Source: Pseudoips prasinana (lineage: Eukaryota; Arthropoda; Insecta; Lepidoptera; Nolidae). From it: 64,000 nt of DNA. A program made the position numbers and the translations under genes. Of the stretch, positions 12,006-25,500 are shown piece after piece (within the stretch, counting starts at the first letter, position 1; each line of letters begins with the position of its first letter). Under the pieces are notes generated by a model. That model was given only the letters and a program-made list of their open reading frames with translations, did no database searches and was not told where the DNA came from. The stretch spans positions 10,501,501-10,565,500 of the forward strand of contig OX621258.1 in the NCBI GenBank assembly GCA_951640165.1. Reading direction: 5' to 3'.

Positions 12006-12895
12006 ATGCAAGTGTCGCGAGAAGTGATGAGTTTGCTGATTATTTAAGAAGCCAAAAGTCCGTTACAATTCACGTCCTTGCAGAAAATCATACACCCGGA
12101 AAACTTCAATCTCTGCATCAAAAAGACAACGTGAGGAAGAACAGGCCAGTACTTCAAAAGTAAGTCCACCTCATACTAGAGCGCGAATAAGTGAATCCAG
12201 TTTTTGTTTTAAAAACCACTGCTTATTTTGTGGCGATGAAGCGGATAAAGAAGCAGAAAAGAAGAAAGTGAAGATTTATCGCCGAAAAATTCATAAAGTT
12301 TCTACACTTACATTCAAAGATTCCATTTTAAAATTAGCTAAAGAATGATGTGTAACAAGCTGTCTTTGCGCGTATTAATTTTCAGTATGATTTAGTTGCT
12401 GCTGACGCTAAATACCATGACAGTTGTTACAAACCCTTCCTGAGACCTAATACTGGCAGTAAAATTGGCCGTTCTCAAAGTGAGGCTATAAACTCTGCAA
12501 TGGAGTAAATTTTCAATTTCATTGAAAGTAGCGATGTCTGCCAGTTTTCGTTAGATGAACTGAAGAATGTTTGCCAAAACATTTGTAGCTTTAGAAAACG
12601 GGATTATAAAAATACGATTGAAATTAAAGTATGGTAGTAGAATTATTATTACAGAGAAGCCTGGAAAATTAACATTTATTTGTTTTGTAGACAATTACCA
12701 AGTCAAAGGAAAAACGGTGGAAAACTTTAAAAGCTGTGGCAGAAATTATTCGAGAAGATATTCAATCTTGTGTGTTTGATAATACTATGTACCCGCCACC
12801 GGGTAGAATGTTTGAAGATATAAATAACGATATTCCCGAATCATTATCTTTTTTTTTGGGACAAATCATAGGCCTACCGGGGATTCCACGTTAAA
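12006..12895 (+). pseudogene. Decayed transposon-borne protein with paired Cys motifs (family unnamed)
   Basis: Together with 7463-7543 on the far side of the copia insertion, several conceptual segments read as one protein in shifting frames. They begin FCFICNKLLTEDETVVV, pass a second FCFKNHCLFCGDEADKEA block near 12195-12245, then a DLVAADAKYHDSCYKPFL block near 12390-12450, and end PPPGRMFEDINNDIPESL near 12790-12850. A frame change near 12085 and stops near 12344 and 12505 break it. The CxxC, AKYHDSC pattern resembles uncharacterised proteins carried by insect repeats. I cannot see a transposase core, so its role is unknown. Confidence 0.6.
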
Positions 12896-13274
12896 AAAAA
12901 ACGCGCCGAGTACACTACCTCACAGGTGGTGTGGAAATGTGTGCATTTATGTAGAACGTGATTCTTACAAGCTCAATATCTGGTAAATAGTGGGTCTTAG
13001 AGAAAAAATTATAGGTACCATTTTTATAGAGAATTTTAGGATCTACAACTTTGCTCAGAAATACTTTTTCGATAAAACTTACCATTTTCGAGAAAAATCC
13101 AAAAAACCTAAAATTTTGACCTTGGGCCCCGAATAAGTCCCTAAGCTGACATGGGACTGATGGGGACTTTTGACACTTTATTCCTTGTGGTAAACCTAAG
13201 GTCTCTACGAAAATTTGGCTCTGTCGGAATTTTCTTTATTTGATCACTATTTTTGTCTAAAATGACCGGACTAG

Positions 13275-13519
13275 TCTTGATCTTTATGAAGTGGAAATTT
13301 ATATTCTAATAGGTACGTGTAAAAGGAGGAATAGCTGTGCGTAATCAAATGAGAGATAGATTTCGGACGAAATATTAGCTGTCACTGTCAGCCAGCGAAA
13401 TTATCCGGCTGTCAAACTGTAATCATTTGAAATTTTGCAAATACTATAGTTTTATGAAATATTCTACTTATAATAAGTAATACTGTTAACTAATAACTAG
13501 AGCAAAATAAAAAAGTATA
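13275..13519 (+). promoter_or_regulatory. GPHR upstream region
   Basis: These 245 bp between the TIR element and the GPHR start codon must hold the 5' UTR and core promoter if no upstream non-coding exon exists. Repeated GCTGTCA-type motifs occur near 13377-13420. No clear TATA box or initiator can be assigned. Confidence 0.3.
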
Positions 13520-13561
13520 ATGACGTTCCTCGAAGATACTTTGATCATCTTAATATCGCAA
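13520..13561 (+). CDS. GPHR: GPHR exon 1
   Basis: Residues 1-14, ending phase 0 at CAA before GTAAGC. This short exon was placed by matching the known N-terminal sequence of the family. Confidence 0.85.
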
Positions 13562-16500
13562 GTAAGCTTTTAAGAATAACAGAGGTTATGTTTATGTGAT
13601 GTTGGACGTCAATATATCTATGTAATAATACTGATACGTGGTTAATAACATAGTTTTCTTCAGTCCTAATACAGTAAAGTTTTAGTACAGTGCACCATTT
13701 AGAGACTGATATCACTGAAATGGCTAAATGGGAGAGATTTTGTGCACGGCAGTTCCTTCTAGAAAATCTATACTGGTTATTGAAGTTTGGTTTATTTTCA
13801 GACGGTTTTCTTTGTTGGTGGCTGGATATTCTTCGTAAAGCAACTATTTCGTGACTATGAGGTCCACCACACATTGGTTCAGCTTATATTTTCCGTCACA
13901 TTCGCGTTAAGCTGTACCATGTTCGAGTTAATCATTTTCGAGATTATCGGCTACTTAGATTCAAGGTAAGAAAATTTTAGGTGAGTCACAATGTTCTGAA
14001 GAGTTTAAGTCAAGTGAATGAGTAAAGGGAACCACAGACAATTCACTAACCAAAGCTATTGTGCAGTAAAAAAACCTGTTTGTTAAAATTCTTACAAAAT
14101 CAGTTTTTTAGTCCAAAATGAGTCAGAAATATTTAAAAACCTTAAGCATAGCTTAGAAATATATATATCTTTTTGTCACTTGTTAATTGCTTCTAAAATT
14201 TATAATTTTATTTTGTAATTCAATCTTAAATCATTTATTTATCTTATATTTCTATTGCCAAATGGCTTTCCTCTTTGTCTATCTATGTCCCTCTGAACTT
14301 TTGTATGCCTTGCCTGATCACACTTTTGATAACACTCTTGTCACACATACACAGAAAGCAAAAGTTTACTTTAGTAATGAAGCCCAATTCTGTCCCACTG
14401 TAGGGCATTACCATATAAGCCATAGTTCACCCTGGCATAGTCAGGCAGATTTCATATCCTATCAAGAACATTTGGGAGAACTCTCACTTTACCTTCAACA
14501 TTTTAAGTATGAGATAATTCATTTGAAAAGAAAATGGAGAGACCACTGTCCGCTAGGTGACATTGCTTACACCATTGTTTTCTTTTTTTTTATTTCAACT
14601 GACTAATACCTTTAGTTATTCTGCCAGTATCATGTAGTGGCTACACATGAGATAATGCAAGAATAGGATTTATTTAGAATGACATGCAACTACAACAAAC
14701 ACAAATTAATGTTAATTCACTATTGTTTTACTATATTATTATAGAATGTATACATATTACTTGTGTGCAAATACCAGATATTGTGTCAACAGCAATGTTA
14801 TTTGCAATATAACAACGACGAAATATTGCAATGACAGTATTTAATTTATAGAATAGAATATCTTGATTTCAACAAAGCAGTTATTCAGACTACAACCTAT
14901 TAAAAAGCAATACAAAGATTGTCTTTTATTTTATATTACATATATTAATTTAAATGAATTTGGAGTTTTAAATAATTAATAAATTTAATTTTGTATTTGG
15001 AGTTTTAACAGAACAAATAATCTCAAAAATGTTACATCATAAATTTAATTGTCAGGTAGGTTGGGTTAGGGATTTTTTGAAGTTAAATTTTATGCTCTGC
15101 ATCATCATACAAGCACTTATAATGGGTTAATGTGAATAAAACTTTTTTTCCAGTTCTAGGTACTTCCACTGGAACATGGGCTTGTATTCACTGCTGTTCA
15201 TGGTGATAGCTTTGATACCATTCTACATTGCATACTTTTGCATTAGCAATATTAGATTTGGTGAGTATTTACTACACATTTCAAATGATAATCATCATTA
15301 TCATTATATTAGCCAAATAATGTCAGATGGAATCGAAATCAATTTTAATGATGCCAAACTGAAGTGGCAGTGGGCAGGGCACATAGCTCGTAGAACTGAC
15401 GGCCGATGGGGCAGAAAAGTTCGCGAGTGGCGACCATGAACCGGAAGACGCAGGGTGGGCAGGCCCCATACACGGTGGACCGACGATCTTGTGCGGGTCG
15501 CGGGAAGCCGCTGGATACGGCCCAGGACCGGCTATTGTGGAGATCCTTGGGGGAGGCCTTTGTCCAGCAGTGGACGTCTTTCGGCTGATATTATGATGAT
15601 GATGAATCTTTATTTAGTCAGAAAGTGTGTACGAGTACAATTCAGAATATCCCTGAATACCGCTGTCATGTCCATACTAATATATACATTTGAAGTCTTT
15701 AGCCCCAAATAACTCTACCTACTCAGATCATTATTAATGAAAGGGGAATTATAAAACAATGTAATACAAAAATACTTAGCAACTGATGATGAGATTCTGT
15801 TTTAATAACTTGAGCGGCATGAATTTGAGTAAGCAAATAATTAACTAAACTAACGACGAATATTGATTAACGAATATTATGAAATACTGAGAGGGCAATT
15901 TCCATATTAAGATAGAGATGAGTTTTCCGGAAGTTATTTGGGTTAAGTTAGGTTAGAACTGTGACCATCAAGCTAGACACTTTTGTTGGTGAAGATTGGT
16001 GGAAAGTTATCAAAAATCACATTTTTTTTGGAGCTTTATGAATTTTTCAGGAGACATACAATGCAAATCTAAACAAAAACAATAGTGCTTGAAGTCCGCC
16101 GCACAAGCCTCTGATCTCTCTGAATGGTCAAAGCGAAGAAATATTAAGTCGCTTAAATATTATGAAGCTTCTCATCTTGTATTTTAAGTAACTCAAATTA
16201 ATATTTGTTAGTTGCTGTTCTGTTGATTTCTCGCCACTCGCAGTCAGTCGCTCACTTAGTAATACTATAACGTAAATTCATTATTTAGGTCACTTAAAAC
16301 TTTAATTTACAGTCACTCGTTTAAATACTACCCTTAATGAAATGTACAATAATTAAAATTAATGGTGATTTTGAGACCATAGGTTCATTCAAGCTCAAAA
16401 CTGGGACATCATAAATTTAATTGTATGATAAAGATTCTCTACCAACTCAGCTTAACTGTAGAAATTCTACCCGAGACTAGTAGAGGGTCCAGGTCCGATG

Positions 16501-19500
16501 CCCATACTTTTTGTTTTTACTGTTTACTTTTTAATAGTATCATTATAATAACAAAAAGACATGCCTTATAAAGAGAGAGACTGTTTCATGCAATTAAACT
16601 TCTATGGTATTGAACCTTTTCTAAGAAAAGTAGGAGATTACTGTCACTTCTTCAGACCTCTGCTCTATAGACTATAAATTACTAACTAATAAACTAAATT
16701 GTATTTTCTTTTCAGTATCCCATAATATGATAAGACCACTTACAATATTTGTGTGGTTCATTTATTTGTATTTCTTCTGGAAGTTGGGAGATCCATTCCC
16801 TATATTGAGTCCGAAACAGGTGAGTAATGGAAATTTACCCTTACTAGGGAAATATATTATGATGCAAATAAATGATATTGTATGAGTCGAGGGGTCCCCC
16901 GAAATTATTTATTATTAAGAAATTATATATTTTAGAATTTTTTTTTTTTAATTATTAGCTAGGAAACTTAATCCCTGTACCGCAGGGTACTTTACAGACA
17001 TATAATTGACGGACTCAAAATACAACCAGACTTAGAACAACTATTTGTGGGGTTCACAAATAGTTGTCTAGCGCAGGATTCGGACCCGGGACATGAAGTA
17101 GCGAGGCGACTGTCTTAGCCGCTGCGCCACATATGTGCCAAAATTTGGATTTTGGATTACGTCGAGGGTATTCAGTTTGGTGGCTTTTATGTGTATGTAG
17201 CTAGCCGTGTGCGTACCGGTCTGGAAAGAATAACACACCACCACACGCCACCCCATACCATTCCGTGGCTGTGGTAAAAGCGACTAAGGTATACACCGGG
17301 TAGTCGGGCAGCAGAGCTATCTTCACAGATAGCGCAGCTGCCCGAATACCCGCTTTACTACTGTAGCTACTATGTAACTGCGGTCGCCATTCATACATTC
17401 TCTTCTGTAGGCTACACCTCAGATCCCTCCTTAAATTTCCTATTCACAAAACCGCTTTATACTCCCCTTATACGGTGCATGCGATCAGTTCGCCTAACAA
17501 CTGTTATACCATCACTTTAGATATATACAACATGTAACGTAATTAACGCACACCCTCAGACACCCCAATTAGAATATTATATTGTAACCATAATACATAC
17601 ACTAAATTTTTTATTTTATATGTATATGCAATGTTATTTACTTAATTAGTTTCTTGGAATAAAGTTAATTATTCTTTATTTTGTGTTGAATGATGGAATT
17701 TGTATGAATATAAATAAAACTGCAATTTAAAAGTCTTATTACTTACGGTCCATTTCAATTTGTTTTGACGGTAGTTCCGTAGTTGAAATTATTTTGGAAT
17801 AAAAAAGTACCTATATTAAAAATGATAAAAATCGATTCAGTAAACGATTCTGAACATACTATTTTCAGGATGTGCGTTAATTAAGTTACATGTTGTATAT
17901 CCCCCTTATAGGTACTTCGTAATCTCGTATTATTAGTATATTTCGTATTATAGTGCAATATTACCCTTTTTTCTTATAGTGTTCTTTTTTGTGTAAATAA
18001 ATTATTAAGTAAATAAAATATAACAATGTTTTATATTTTGCTACAGTTTGGTACCGTTGTGTAGCGCTATTGAGGAGTCATGTTTAGGATTACTAGAGCT
18101 ACGGTAAAAAACTATGTTATTTTTTTTCTTCCAGGGTATATTCTCGATAGAACAAGGCGTGTCGCGTATCGGCGTTATAGGAGTGACAGTTATGGCTTTA
18201 CTCTCTGGTTTCGGTGCAGTAAATTATCCGTACACATCTATGGCAATATTTATAAGGTAAGTTGCATTAAATAATAACTTCAGTATAAAAAAACTGCAAA
18301 TCCAACAGGGATAATAAAAAAAGCTGAGACCCGATTTTTATTTTATTGATTAAGGCCAGCCCATAGTGGCCTAATTTGTGGCCACACAAATGTAATATTT
18401 TAACCAATAAATGACTTTTAGAATTTAGAATTTATTTGTCTTACCACTAATATAAATAAGTACAATAAGACTAATCTAAATGCATAAATTTTAAGGCGTC
18501 ATACCAAGCATGTTATCATTAAAACATACATACATACATAGACTCACGCCTGTTTCCCAGAGGGGTAGGCAGAGACGACGGATTTCCATTTGTCACGATC
18601 TTTGCACACGTCTTTTGCCTCGATTACTGTCATTATATTCTAACATGATATAGGATCTGTCATTATATTTTATCATTAAAACAGTATCACTAAAATAGGT
18701 AAATAGTACTACATAATTATTACAAGCTTAACTTAAAAATGTAAATAGGTTAAAAGCTTTAAATGCGTTAAGTAATATCGAATGGATTGTGTAAATTCGA
18801 AGTGTCAGTACCACGGTGCGGTGGCGGGGCGGTTAACGCACATGTGGTCGGATACCCCGTGGTCGTGGGTTCGATTTCCACCCACAGTTAAATTTATACA
18901 ATTCATTTTAAAATTTGTGAAAAATTATAATTATAAATGAAATAGTCCCCCAAAAAAATTGTAAATCTGTCATGACTGATGCAATTTACCTATATAAAAT
19001 GTATTTACAAAATAAAGGTAGTATATGTAATATATGTTTGTAAAGTACCCCGCGATACAGGGATTAATTTCCCTATTGCAGGCAATGTCTGTTAAAAAAA
19101 CAAAATTCGATGTAAGCCTGGGTCTAGCCGACTTAAGTGAAGATACGGCAGATGTAGTAGACAGTAACTGAAAATTGATATAGTATTAATATTCTCTTAT
19201 CAATTTCAGACCCGTCACCCAATCAGACGTCCTGTCAATAGAAAAGAAACTCTTGCAGACAATGGACATGATATTAGTAAAAAAGAAAAGGATAGCGCTA
19301 GCAGAAGCCAATAGTATGGGAGCGAGACAGCAATATATGTTAGATCAGTCCAATGCCAGAACTAAAGGGTTCTGGGGAAATATTTTATCTAGTGTTGGCA
19401 ATATTGCCAATCCACTGGGCCATGGAGCGGAAAGTGAGTAGCCATTCTTATTTTGAAAATACTACTAAACTATTTTAACTGCATTACGTCTCCTATTATA

Positions 19501-22500
19501 TATCGTATGAATAGGATGGAGGATACTTTTGAAGAAGTAAAAGTGCTTGTCTGGGCATATAATCCTTACTCCTTACTTAATATTATAAGTAACTCTGCTC
19601 GTATGTCGCGCTTTCAACTACTGAAAAGATTTAAATGAAATTTAGTACACAGATAGTCTAGAGCCTGAGAAGAGACATATGCTTCTTTTAAATGTAAAAA
19701 AGTGTTGTAAGGGGTTGGAAGGGGGGATGAAAAGTTGTATGGAAGTATTGGTATTTTTAGACCTAAAAACTTGAAACTAATTTTTATTTTTTAGGCTGTT
19801 TCGATATAAATAAAGGGGAATTATTAAACGATCGAATACAAAAATACTTAGCGACTGATGATGAGATACTGTTTTATTAACTTGAGCGGCATGAATTTGA
19901 GTAAGCGAATAATTAACTAAACTAACGACGAATATTGATTATTAATAAAATCCAGAAAGAGCTTACAAATAGTGAGTTATAATTAATCCATTTCAGATAT
20001 CAAAATTCTAGCCGTGCGACTAAATTACTAAGTGAGCGACTAAAAATACTGAGAGGGCAACTTCCATATTAGGATAGAGACGAGTTTTCCGGAAGTTATT
20101 TGGGTTAGGTTATGTTAGAACTGTGATCATCAAGCTAGACACTATTGGCGGTGAAGATTGGTGGAAAGTTTTCAAAAATCCCATTTTTTGGAGCTTTTTG
20201 ATTTTTCCGGAGACATACAATGCAAATCTAAACAAAAACAATAGCGCTTGAAGTCCGCCTCACAAGCCTCTGATCTCTCTGATTGGTCAACGTGTATAAA
20301 TATTAGGTCGCTCAAATATTATAAAGCTTCTCATTTTGTAGTTTAAGTAACTCAAATTAATATTTGTTAGTTGCTGTTCTGTTGATTTCTCGCCACTGCG
20401 AGTCAGTCGCTCACTTAGTAATACTATAACGTAAATTCATTGTTTTTGTCACTTAAAACTTTAATTTACAGTCACTCGTTTAAATACTACCCATAAATAA
20501 ATATGACATTCAAAGTTTGTACAAGTTTTACCCTCAAGGGTGTAAAATAACAATAGGAAATGGAACTATGTATGGAAATATGTAACGTTTATGGGAATGT
20601 TGTATAAATTTGCGACAAGAGAGAAAATATTAGTGATATTCTGATGTAATATTTACGGAGTCGTTACAATATGTGCGGACGAAGTCGCGGGCGCGGCTAG
20701 TAATTATAGACTTTTTGCCATAAGATGAGTTTCCTGACAGTTCTTGTCTGACAATTGTAGTGTCGTGACCTAACGAAATATAATCGATTTTTTATAATAT
20801 CGATTCAGTTGGCAAAGAAAATGGAATCGGATTAGTGCCAATCTATGAGTAGTGTCAATCTCTATTGGCCAACGTTCCGTTCAACGCATTAGACATTTTT
20901 AAGATTTACACTTTTTTATTTTATTTATTTCATTTATTAACAGTTAATTATAAATATAATACTTTAATTAGTAATTTACGAAAGGAAATATTTTTCATCA
21001 TTTCTTATTTATTTCTTTTGCCAGTTTATTTTTTATTCGTCTAAAGTAGTATGCGTGCCACGGAAAAAAATAATTGTCAGGGAACTCATCTTATGGCGAA
21101 AAGACTACAATAAACAGGTTCTAAAGTCATGCTTATTTGGTTTAATCATCTTTTCATACATGTGCGTGAGTTGATGAGAGCGAAACCTAATGTTCAACTA
21201 ACTTTTTCGACCATTCCAAGGTTTATACATGTCTTATTGTAACACTAGTATTTATTAATTTTAGACTGCCTCGTTGGTTAAGCGGTTGCGTGTTCAACCT
21301 CAGTTAAGAGGTTCTAAGTTCAAAACCTGGCTCGTGCGAAAAAGCAATATTCGACCAGACGTCTCTGTTCCGTAAGTCGTCACTGGCAACACACCAGTGA
21401 TGACTTACGGAACAGAGACGTGGTCGCTCACTATGGGCCTTATCAGAAGGCTCAAGGTCACCCAAGAGCAATGGAGAGGACTATGCTCGGAGTTTCCCTG
21501 CGGGATGGAATCAGAAATGTCGAAATCCGCAGGCGAACCAAAGTCACCGACTTAGCCCGAAGAATTGCAAAACTGAAGTGGCAGTGGACGGGGCACATAG
21601 CTCATAGAACCGACGGCCGTTGGGGCAGAAAGGTTCTCGAGTGGCGACCACGAACCGGAAAACGCAGCGTGGGCAGGCCCCCTACAAGATGGACCGATGA
21701 TCTTGTGCGGGTCGCTGGAAACTGCTGAATGCGAATAGCGCAAGACCGGCGGATTGTGGAGTACTTTGGGGGAGGCCTTTGTCCAGCAGTGGTAGTCTTT
21801 CGGCTGATGATGAGTAGGCAGAGAGACGTTACTGCCCGTCCTCTGGTAGATATTCCCTCGAGACGACTTTTACGCCGCCTTCGGGATGAGATAGGGTGGC
21901 GATATATTATACCGTCAGCCACACAGCAAGGTTTCAGTTTAGCATGTTTAAAATGCTAGAAGTATAAATTAAATCTTAGTTAATTATATATTTCGCTAAA
22001 TAACTTAACTCAAAATAGGTCCGTGGAGGAATACAACGGATTAACGTGTTTGCGACAGCTCGGACGGACGATTTCCACGCTGTCATCCGCAATAAAACCG
22101 CATCCATCCTGAGAAGTGTAAGAGACAGTAACAACTGCATTTTGAGAACGGTTGCTGAAAATTACAGCTCACCTATTATTGGAGAGTTTGTGCAGAGGGT
22201 AATAAAGTAAGGGTGCTTTATTGCGTTCTGCACAGACAGAGTACCCACCTTAATTTATCTTAATTTACCTCCTCACCAATTTTCCTTACTAACATTAGTT
22301 CATAAGTCACTTTATTAACAAAATATGGATCTGTATTGTTGTCCGAAATAAAAGTCATTCATTCATTCATTCAATACAACGGTATCAGTCTGGTTTATAA
22401 TTATCCTTAATGTTTCAGACATAAGTCAGCTCCGCCAAGAGATATCAGGTCTCGAAGAGTTGAGTCGGCAACTGTTCCTTGAAGCGCATGACGCAAGGAC

Positions 22501-25500
22501 TATGAGAGAGAAAATAGAGTGGTCCAAAACGTTCCAGGGAAAGTATTTCAACTTCCTTGGGTACTTCTTCTCGTTGTACTGTATTTGGAAGATTTTTATT
22601 GTGAGTACATAACATTATATATATAATAAGATTTCAGAAAAACTTATATTATGTTAAAGTTAGAAAATTTGCATATATATGCGTATATTTCGGTTCAAAG
22701 ATCTTTATTTCTAAATAAGATAATGTCAATTACTTTAGATCAATAAATACATAGCTGTATCAAAATAATGAAATGATGTGGGTAGTTAAAAAACTTGTTA
22801 AATTCACTTATGTTGTAAATATAAGGCTGTAGTCCTATATATCCCATTAAACCGACCATTGAGCAGTACCGAAAATATGATTATTAATTTATTAAATAAT
22901 CTTTAGTTAATAATACGTAAGCAGACTAAACAGATACAAGCTATACCTAGTGTGAGATCCTATGTTAATTATATATTATATTTATTAGATTATATTAGTA
23001 ACTTATATTAATTTAATTCCGTAATACCTCCTGTTAAATACTGGTAAGCTGTAGTTTTGTCTTTGAGATGGGCGTTAATAGCTACAACACAGTTATTAAC
23101 TAATGTACAACGCACTTGCAGCTCCTCACGTGTTGCGAGTCTCCATGGGCGGCGGTGATCACTTACCATCAGGTGACCCACTTGCTCGTTTGCCATCTTA
23201 TTATATATAAATAAAAAAAATTTAGCTGTTATCCAACACAACAAAACTTTAACCGTCTGTTTTTGTTGCTATAACGACTTTTATTATTATTAAGTGAAAT
23301 TTGATAAATCCGTTGAAATTCCAGAAATAGGTAGCTAGACCTATTAACCAAATTATTAATTTCCTAAGTTTTAATTCCTCAGGTCCGGTGGTAGCATTAA
23401 AGCGCGACCGTCGTTATTAACACAAGGTCCGCCATAATAATAAATAATTCAGACAATATGTAGTAAAATATAGCTAAAACTATGCATTTTGATAATTAAA
23501 CTTAAACATAAATAATCTCTTTGACAATAACTTAATACCAACTAGATAATTATAATTCTTACTATAAAATAAATTTTATAAATGTTTTCATACAATACGT
23601 GTACCTAAATATCTATGTAACTAGAAATAATAATGTATACAACTATATTACTACAAACATGTTCTGACTATTTTACGAGCGCTTTTTTAAAGTCCACGTG
23701 AATAAAAACCGCTTCCACCGCTTTTACGTACACACGGTTTAGGCTTGTGACAACGAAATTTTAAGAATGATTACTTTCTTAAATATTAGTACTTATACTC
23801 TAAACTGGCACGCTTGTCCACCACACATGGTTTAATCTTAAGTCAATTTGAAATGAAATGGTTACTCACCCGATTGTTTTTTTGCAGTCTACAATAAACA
23901 TTGTATTCGACCGCGTGGGAAAGAAGGACCCGGTGACTCGCGGGCTAGAGATCGTGGTACACTGGCTCGGCTGGAACATCGACGTATCGTTCTGGTCACA
24001 ACATGTGTCATTCATACTAGTCGGGTGTATAGTATTGACTAGTATTAGAGGTCTACTGCTTACGCTTACTAAGGTAAGATATTTTTATATAAGGTATTTA
24101 GTAGCCTAGTCGGAACACGTCGCATCCATACTCGTTAGGTGTACATTATTAGTTACTAGACTAGATACTAGACTATTAGAGGTGTACTCCTTACGCTTAC
24201 TAACGTACAATATTTTTATAACCAGAACGTCTCCGTAATTAATCGCCTAGTCCGTAGTCCGTGTCATTCATACTTTATATATCGATTTATAGGTTTATAG
24301 TATCGATACATATAATAAAATCGTATGAAAGTCAAAACTGTACAATGAATATTTTTTTAAAAGGATACTTGGGGCGTGATCTACAATTGACATCAAACCA
24401 AAAATATAGTTTTTAGAATTTTTGTCTGTTTGTCTGTATGTATGTCCGGGCTAATCTCAAAAAGTACTGCATGGATTTACTTCAAATTTTGCATGAATAT
24501 TACTAAGAGGTCGGGTCAACATATAGGCTACATATTATCACGCTATCACCTACGGGGGAGGAGCTGTGATAATTTATAAAATTTAACGCGGGTAAAACCG
24601 CGGGGCACAGCTAGTTGACGAATATAAGAGGTCTAGTATCTATGTTTCCTAAGGTAATATAACTTCTAGTTACAACGCCTGTCATTCATACTCGTTAGGT
24701 GTACAGTATTAGTTACTATAGTTCGACTTTTAATTGTATTCAGTAACTTGACAGTTCAAAGAAAATTAATGATACCATACTCAAACTAATAGTGTGGGGA
24801 AGTGACCGAGTTTACGTAAGAACGAATGATAAAAATGGTTTAATGTAAATATAACTTTAAAAATTCGTAGTTTGACTCTTTAATTGCATTCAGTAACATG
24901 AGGGATCAAAGAAAAATTATGTTACTATACTAAATCTAATAGTGTAGGATAGTAAACGATTTTACGTAAAGAGCTAATGAAAAACTGATTTAATTTAAAT
25001 AAAACTTAAAAAACTCGTAACATGTGGAATATGTATAATCCTACATCCTACCATCCTAAGGGTTAGTTATAATAATTATTCTTTATCATAAAGTGCGCTG
25101 TTGTTATCCTGACAATGTGTTAAATGATCTATTAAAATGAAATGCAAGAGCTGATACTGACCCTCGATTTCGTCATAGATATTATCTCTATGCTATATAT
25201 ACCGAAAGAAAATGGGGAATGACGGTTGAAGAAACTAATTTGCGTCTTCGAAATAACGTCTGAGACGCGAGAATCGGCCGACAACGGGGCGATTCTCGCG
25301 TAGAGTACGAAAAATTGTTTGAATATTCTACGCAAGGTTTCTGAGTAGCTTAAATCGTCATTTCGTTGATATTAATATTATAGTAAAACTTATATTTTCT
25401 TATAGATAGGGCAGACCTTATATCTTGGCGGCAACGTTATCTGCGCTTAATAAAACAATATCGCAGAGAAGCACGATACATCTACTATTAAGATGAACCT

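Larger units (their letters stand above)
5621..13274. mobile_element. DNA transposon with ~340-bp terminal inverted repeats, split by a copia insertion
   Basis: The left arm 5621-5957 and right arm 12930-13274 are inverted copies, roughly 90% identical by eye, starting CTAGTCCGGTCATTTTAGAC. Removing the nested copia (4462 bp plus a 5-bp duplication) leaves an element of about 3.19 kb. The interior holds a GC-rich exon-like stretch with a GTAAGT donor near 6246 and a decayed protein in pieces at 7463-7543 and 12006-12850. No convincing target duplication lies outside the arms; CTAG at each edge could be target or element. The superfamily is unassigned. The right edge lies 245 bp upstream of the GPHR start codon. 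Confidence 0.75.

Noticed and set aside
14187..14606. 139-codon ORF in GPHR intron 2
   Set aside because: It lies within a confirmed intron, is low complexity at the start, and matches no family I know.
18820..18890. tRNA gene
   Set aside because: A and B boxes are present but the fold is poor and a SINE body and tail follow; the same head-body-tail layout recurs elsewhere in the window.
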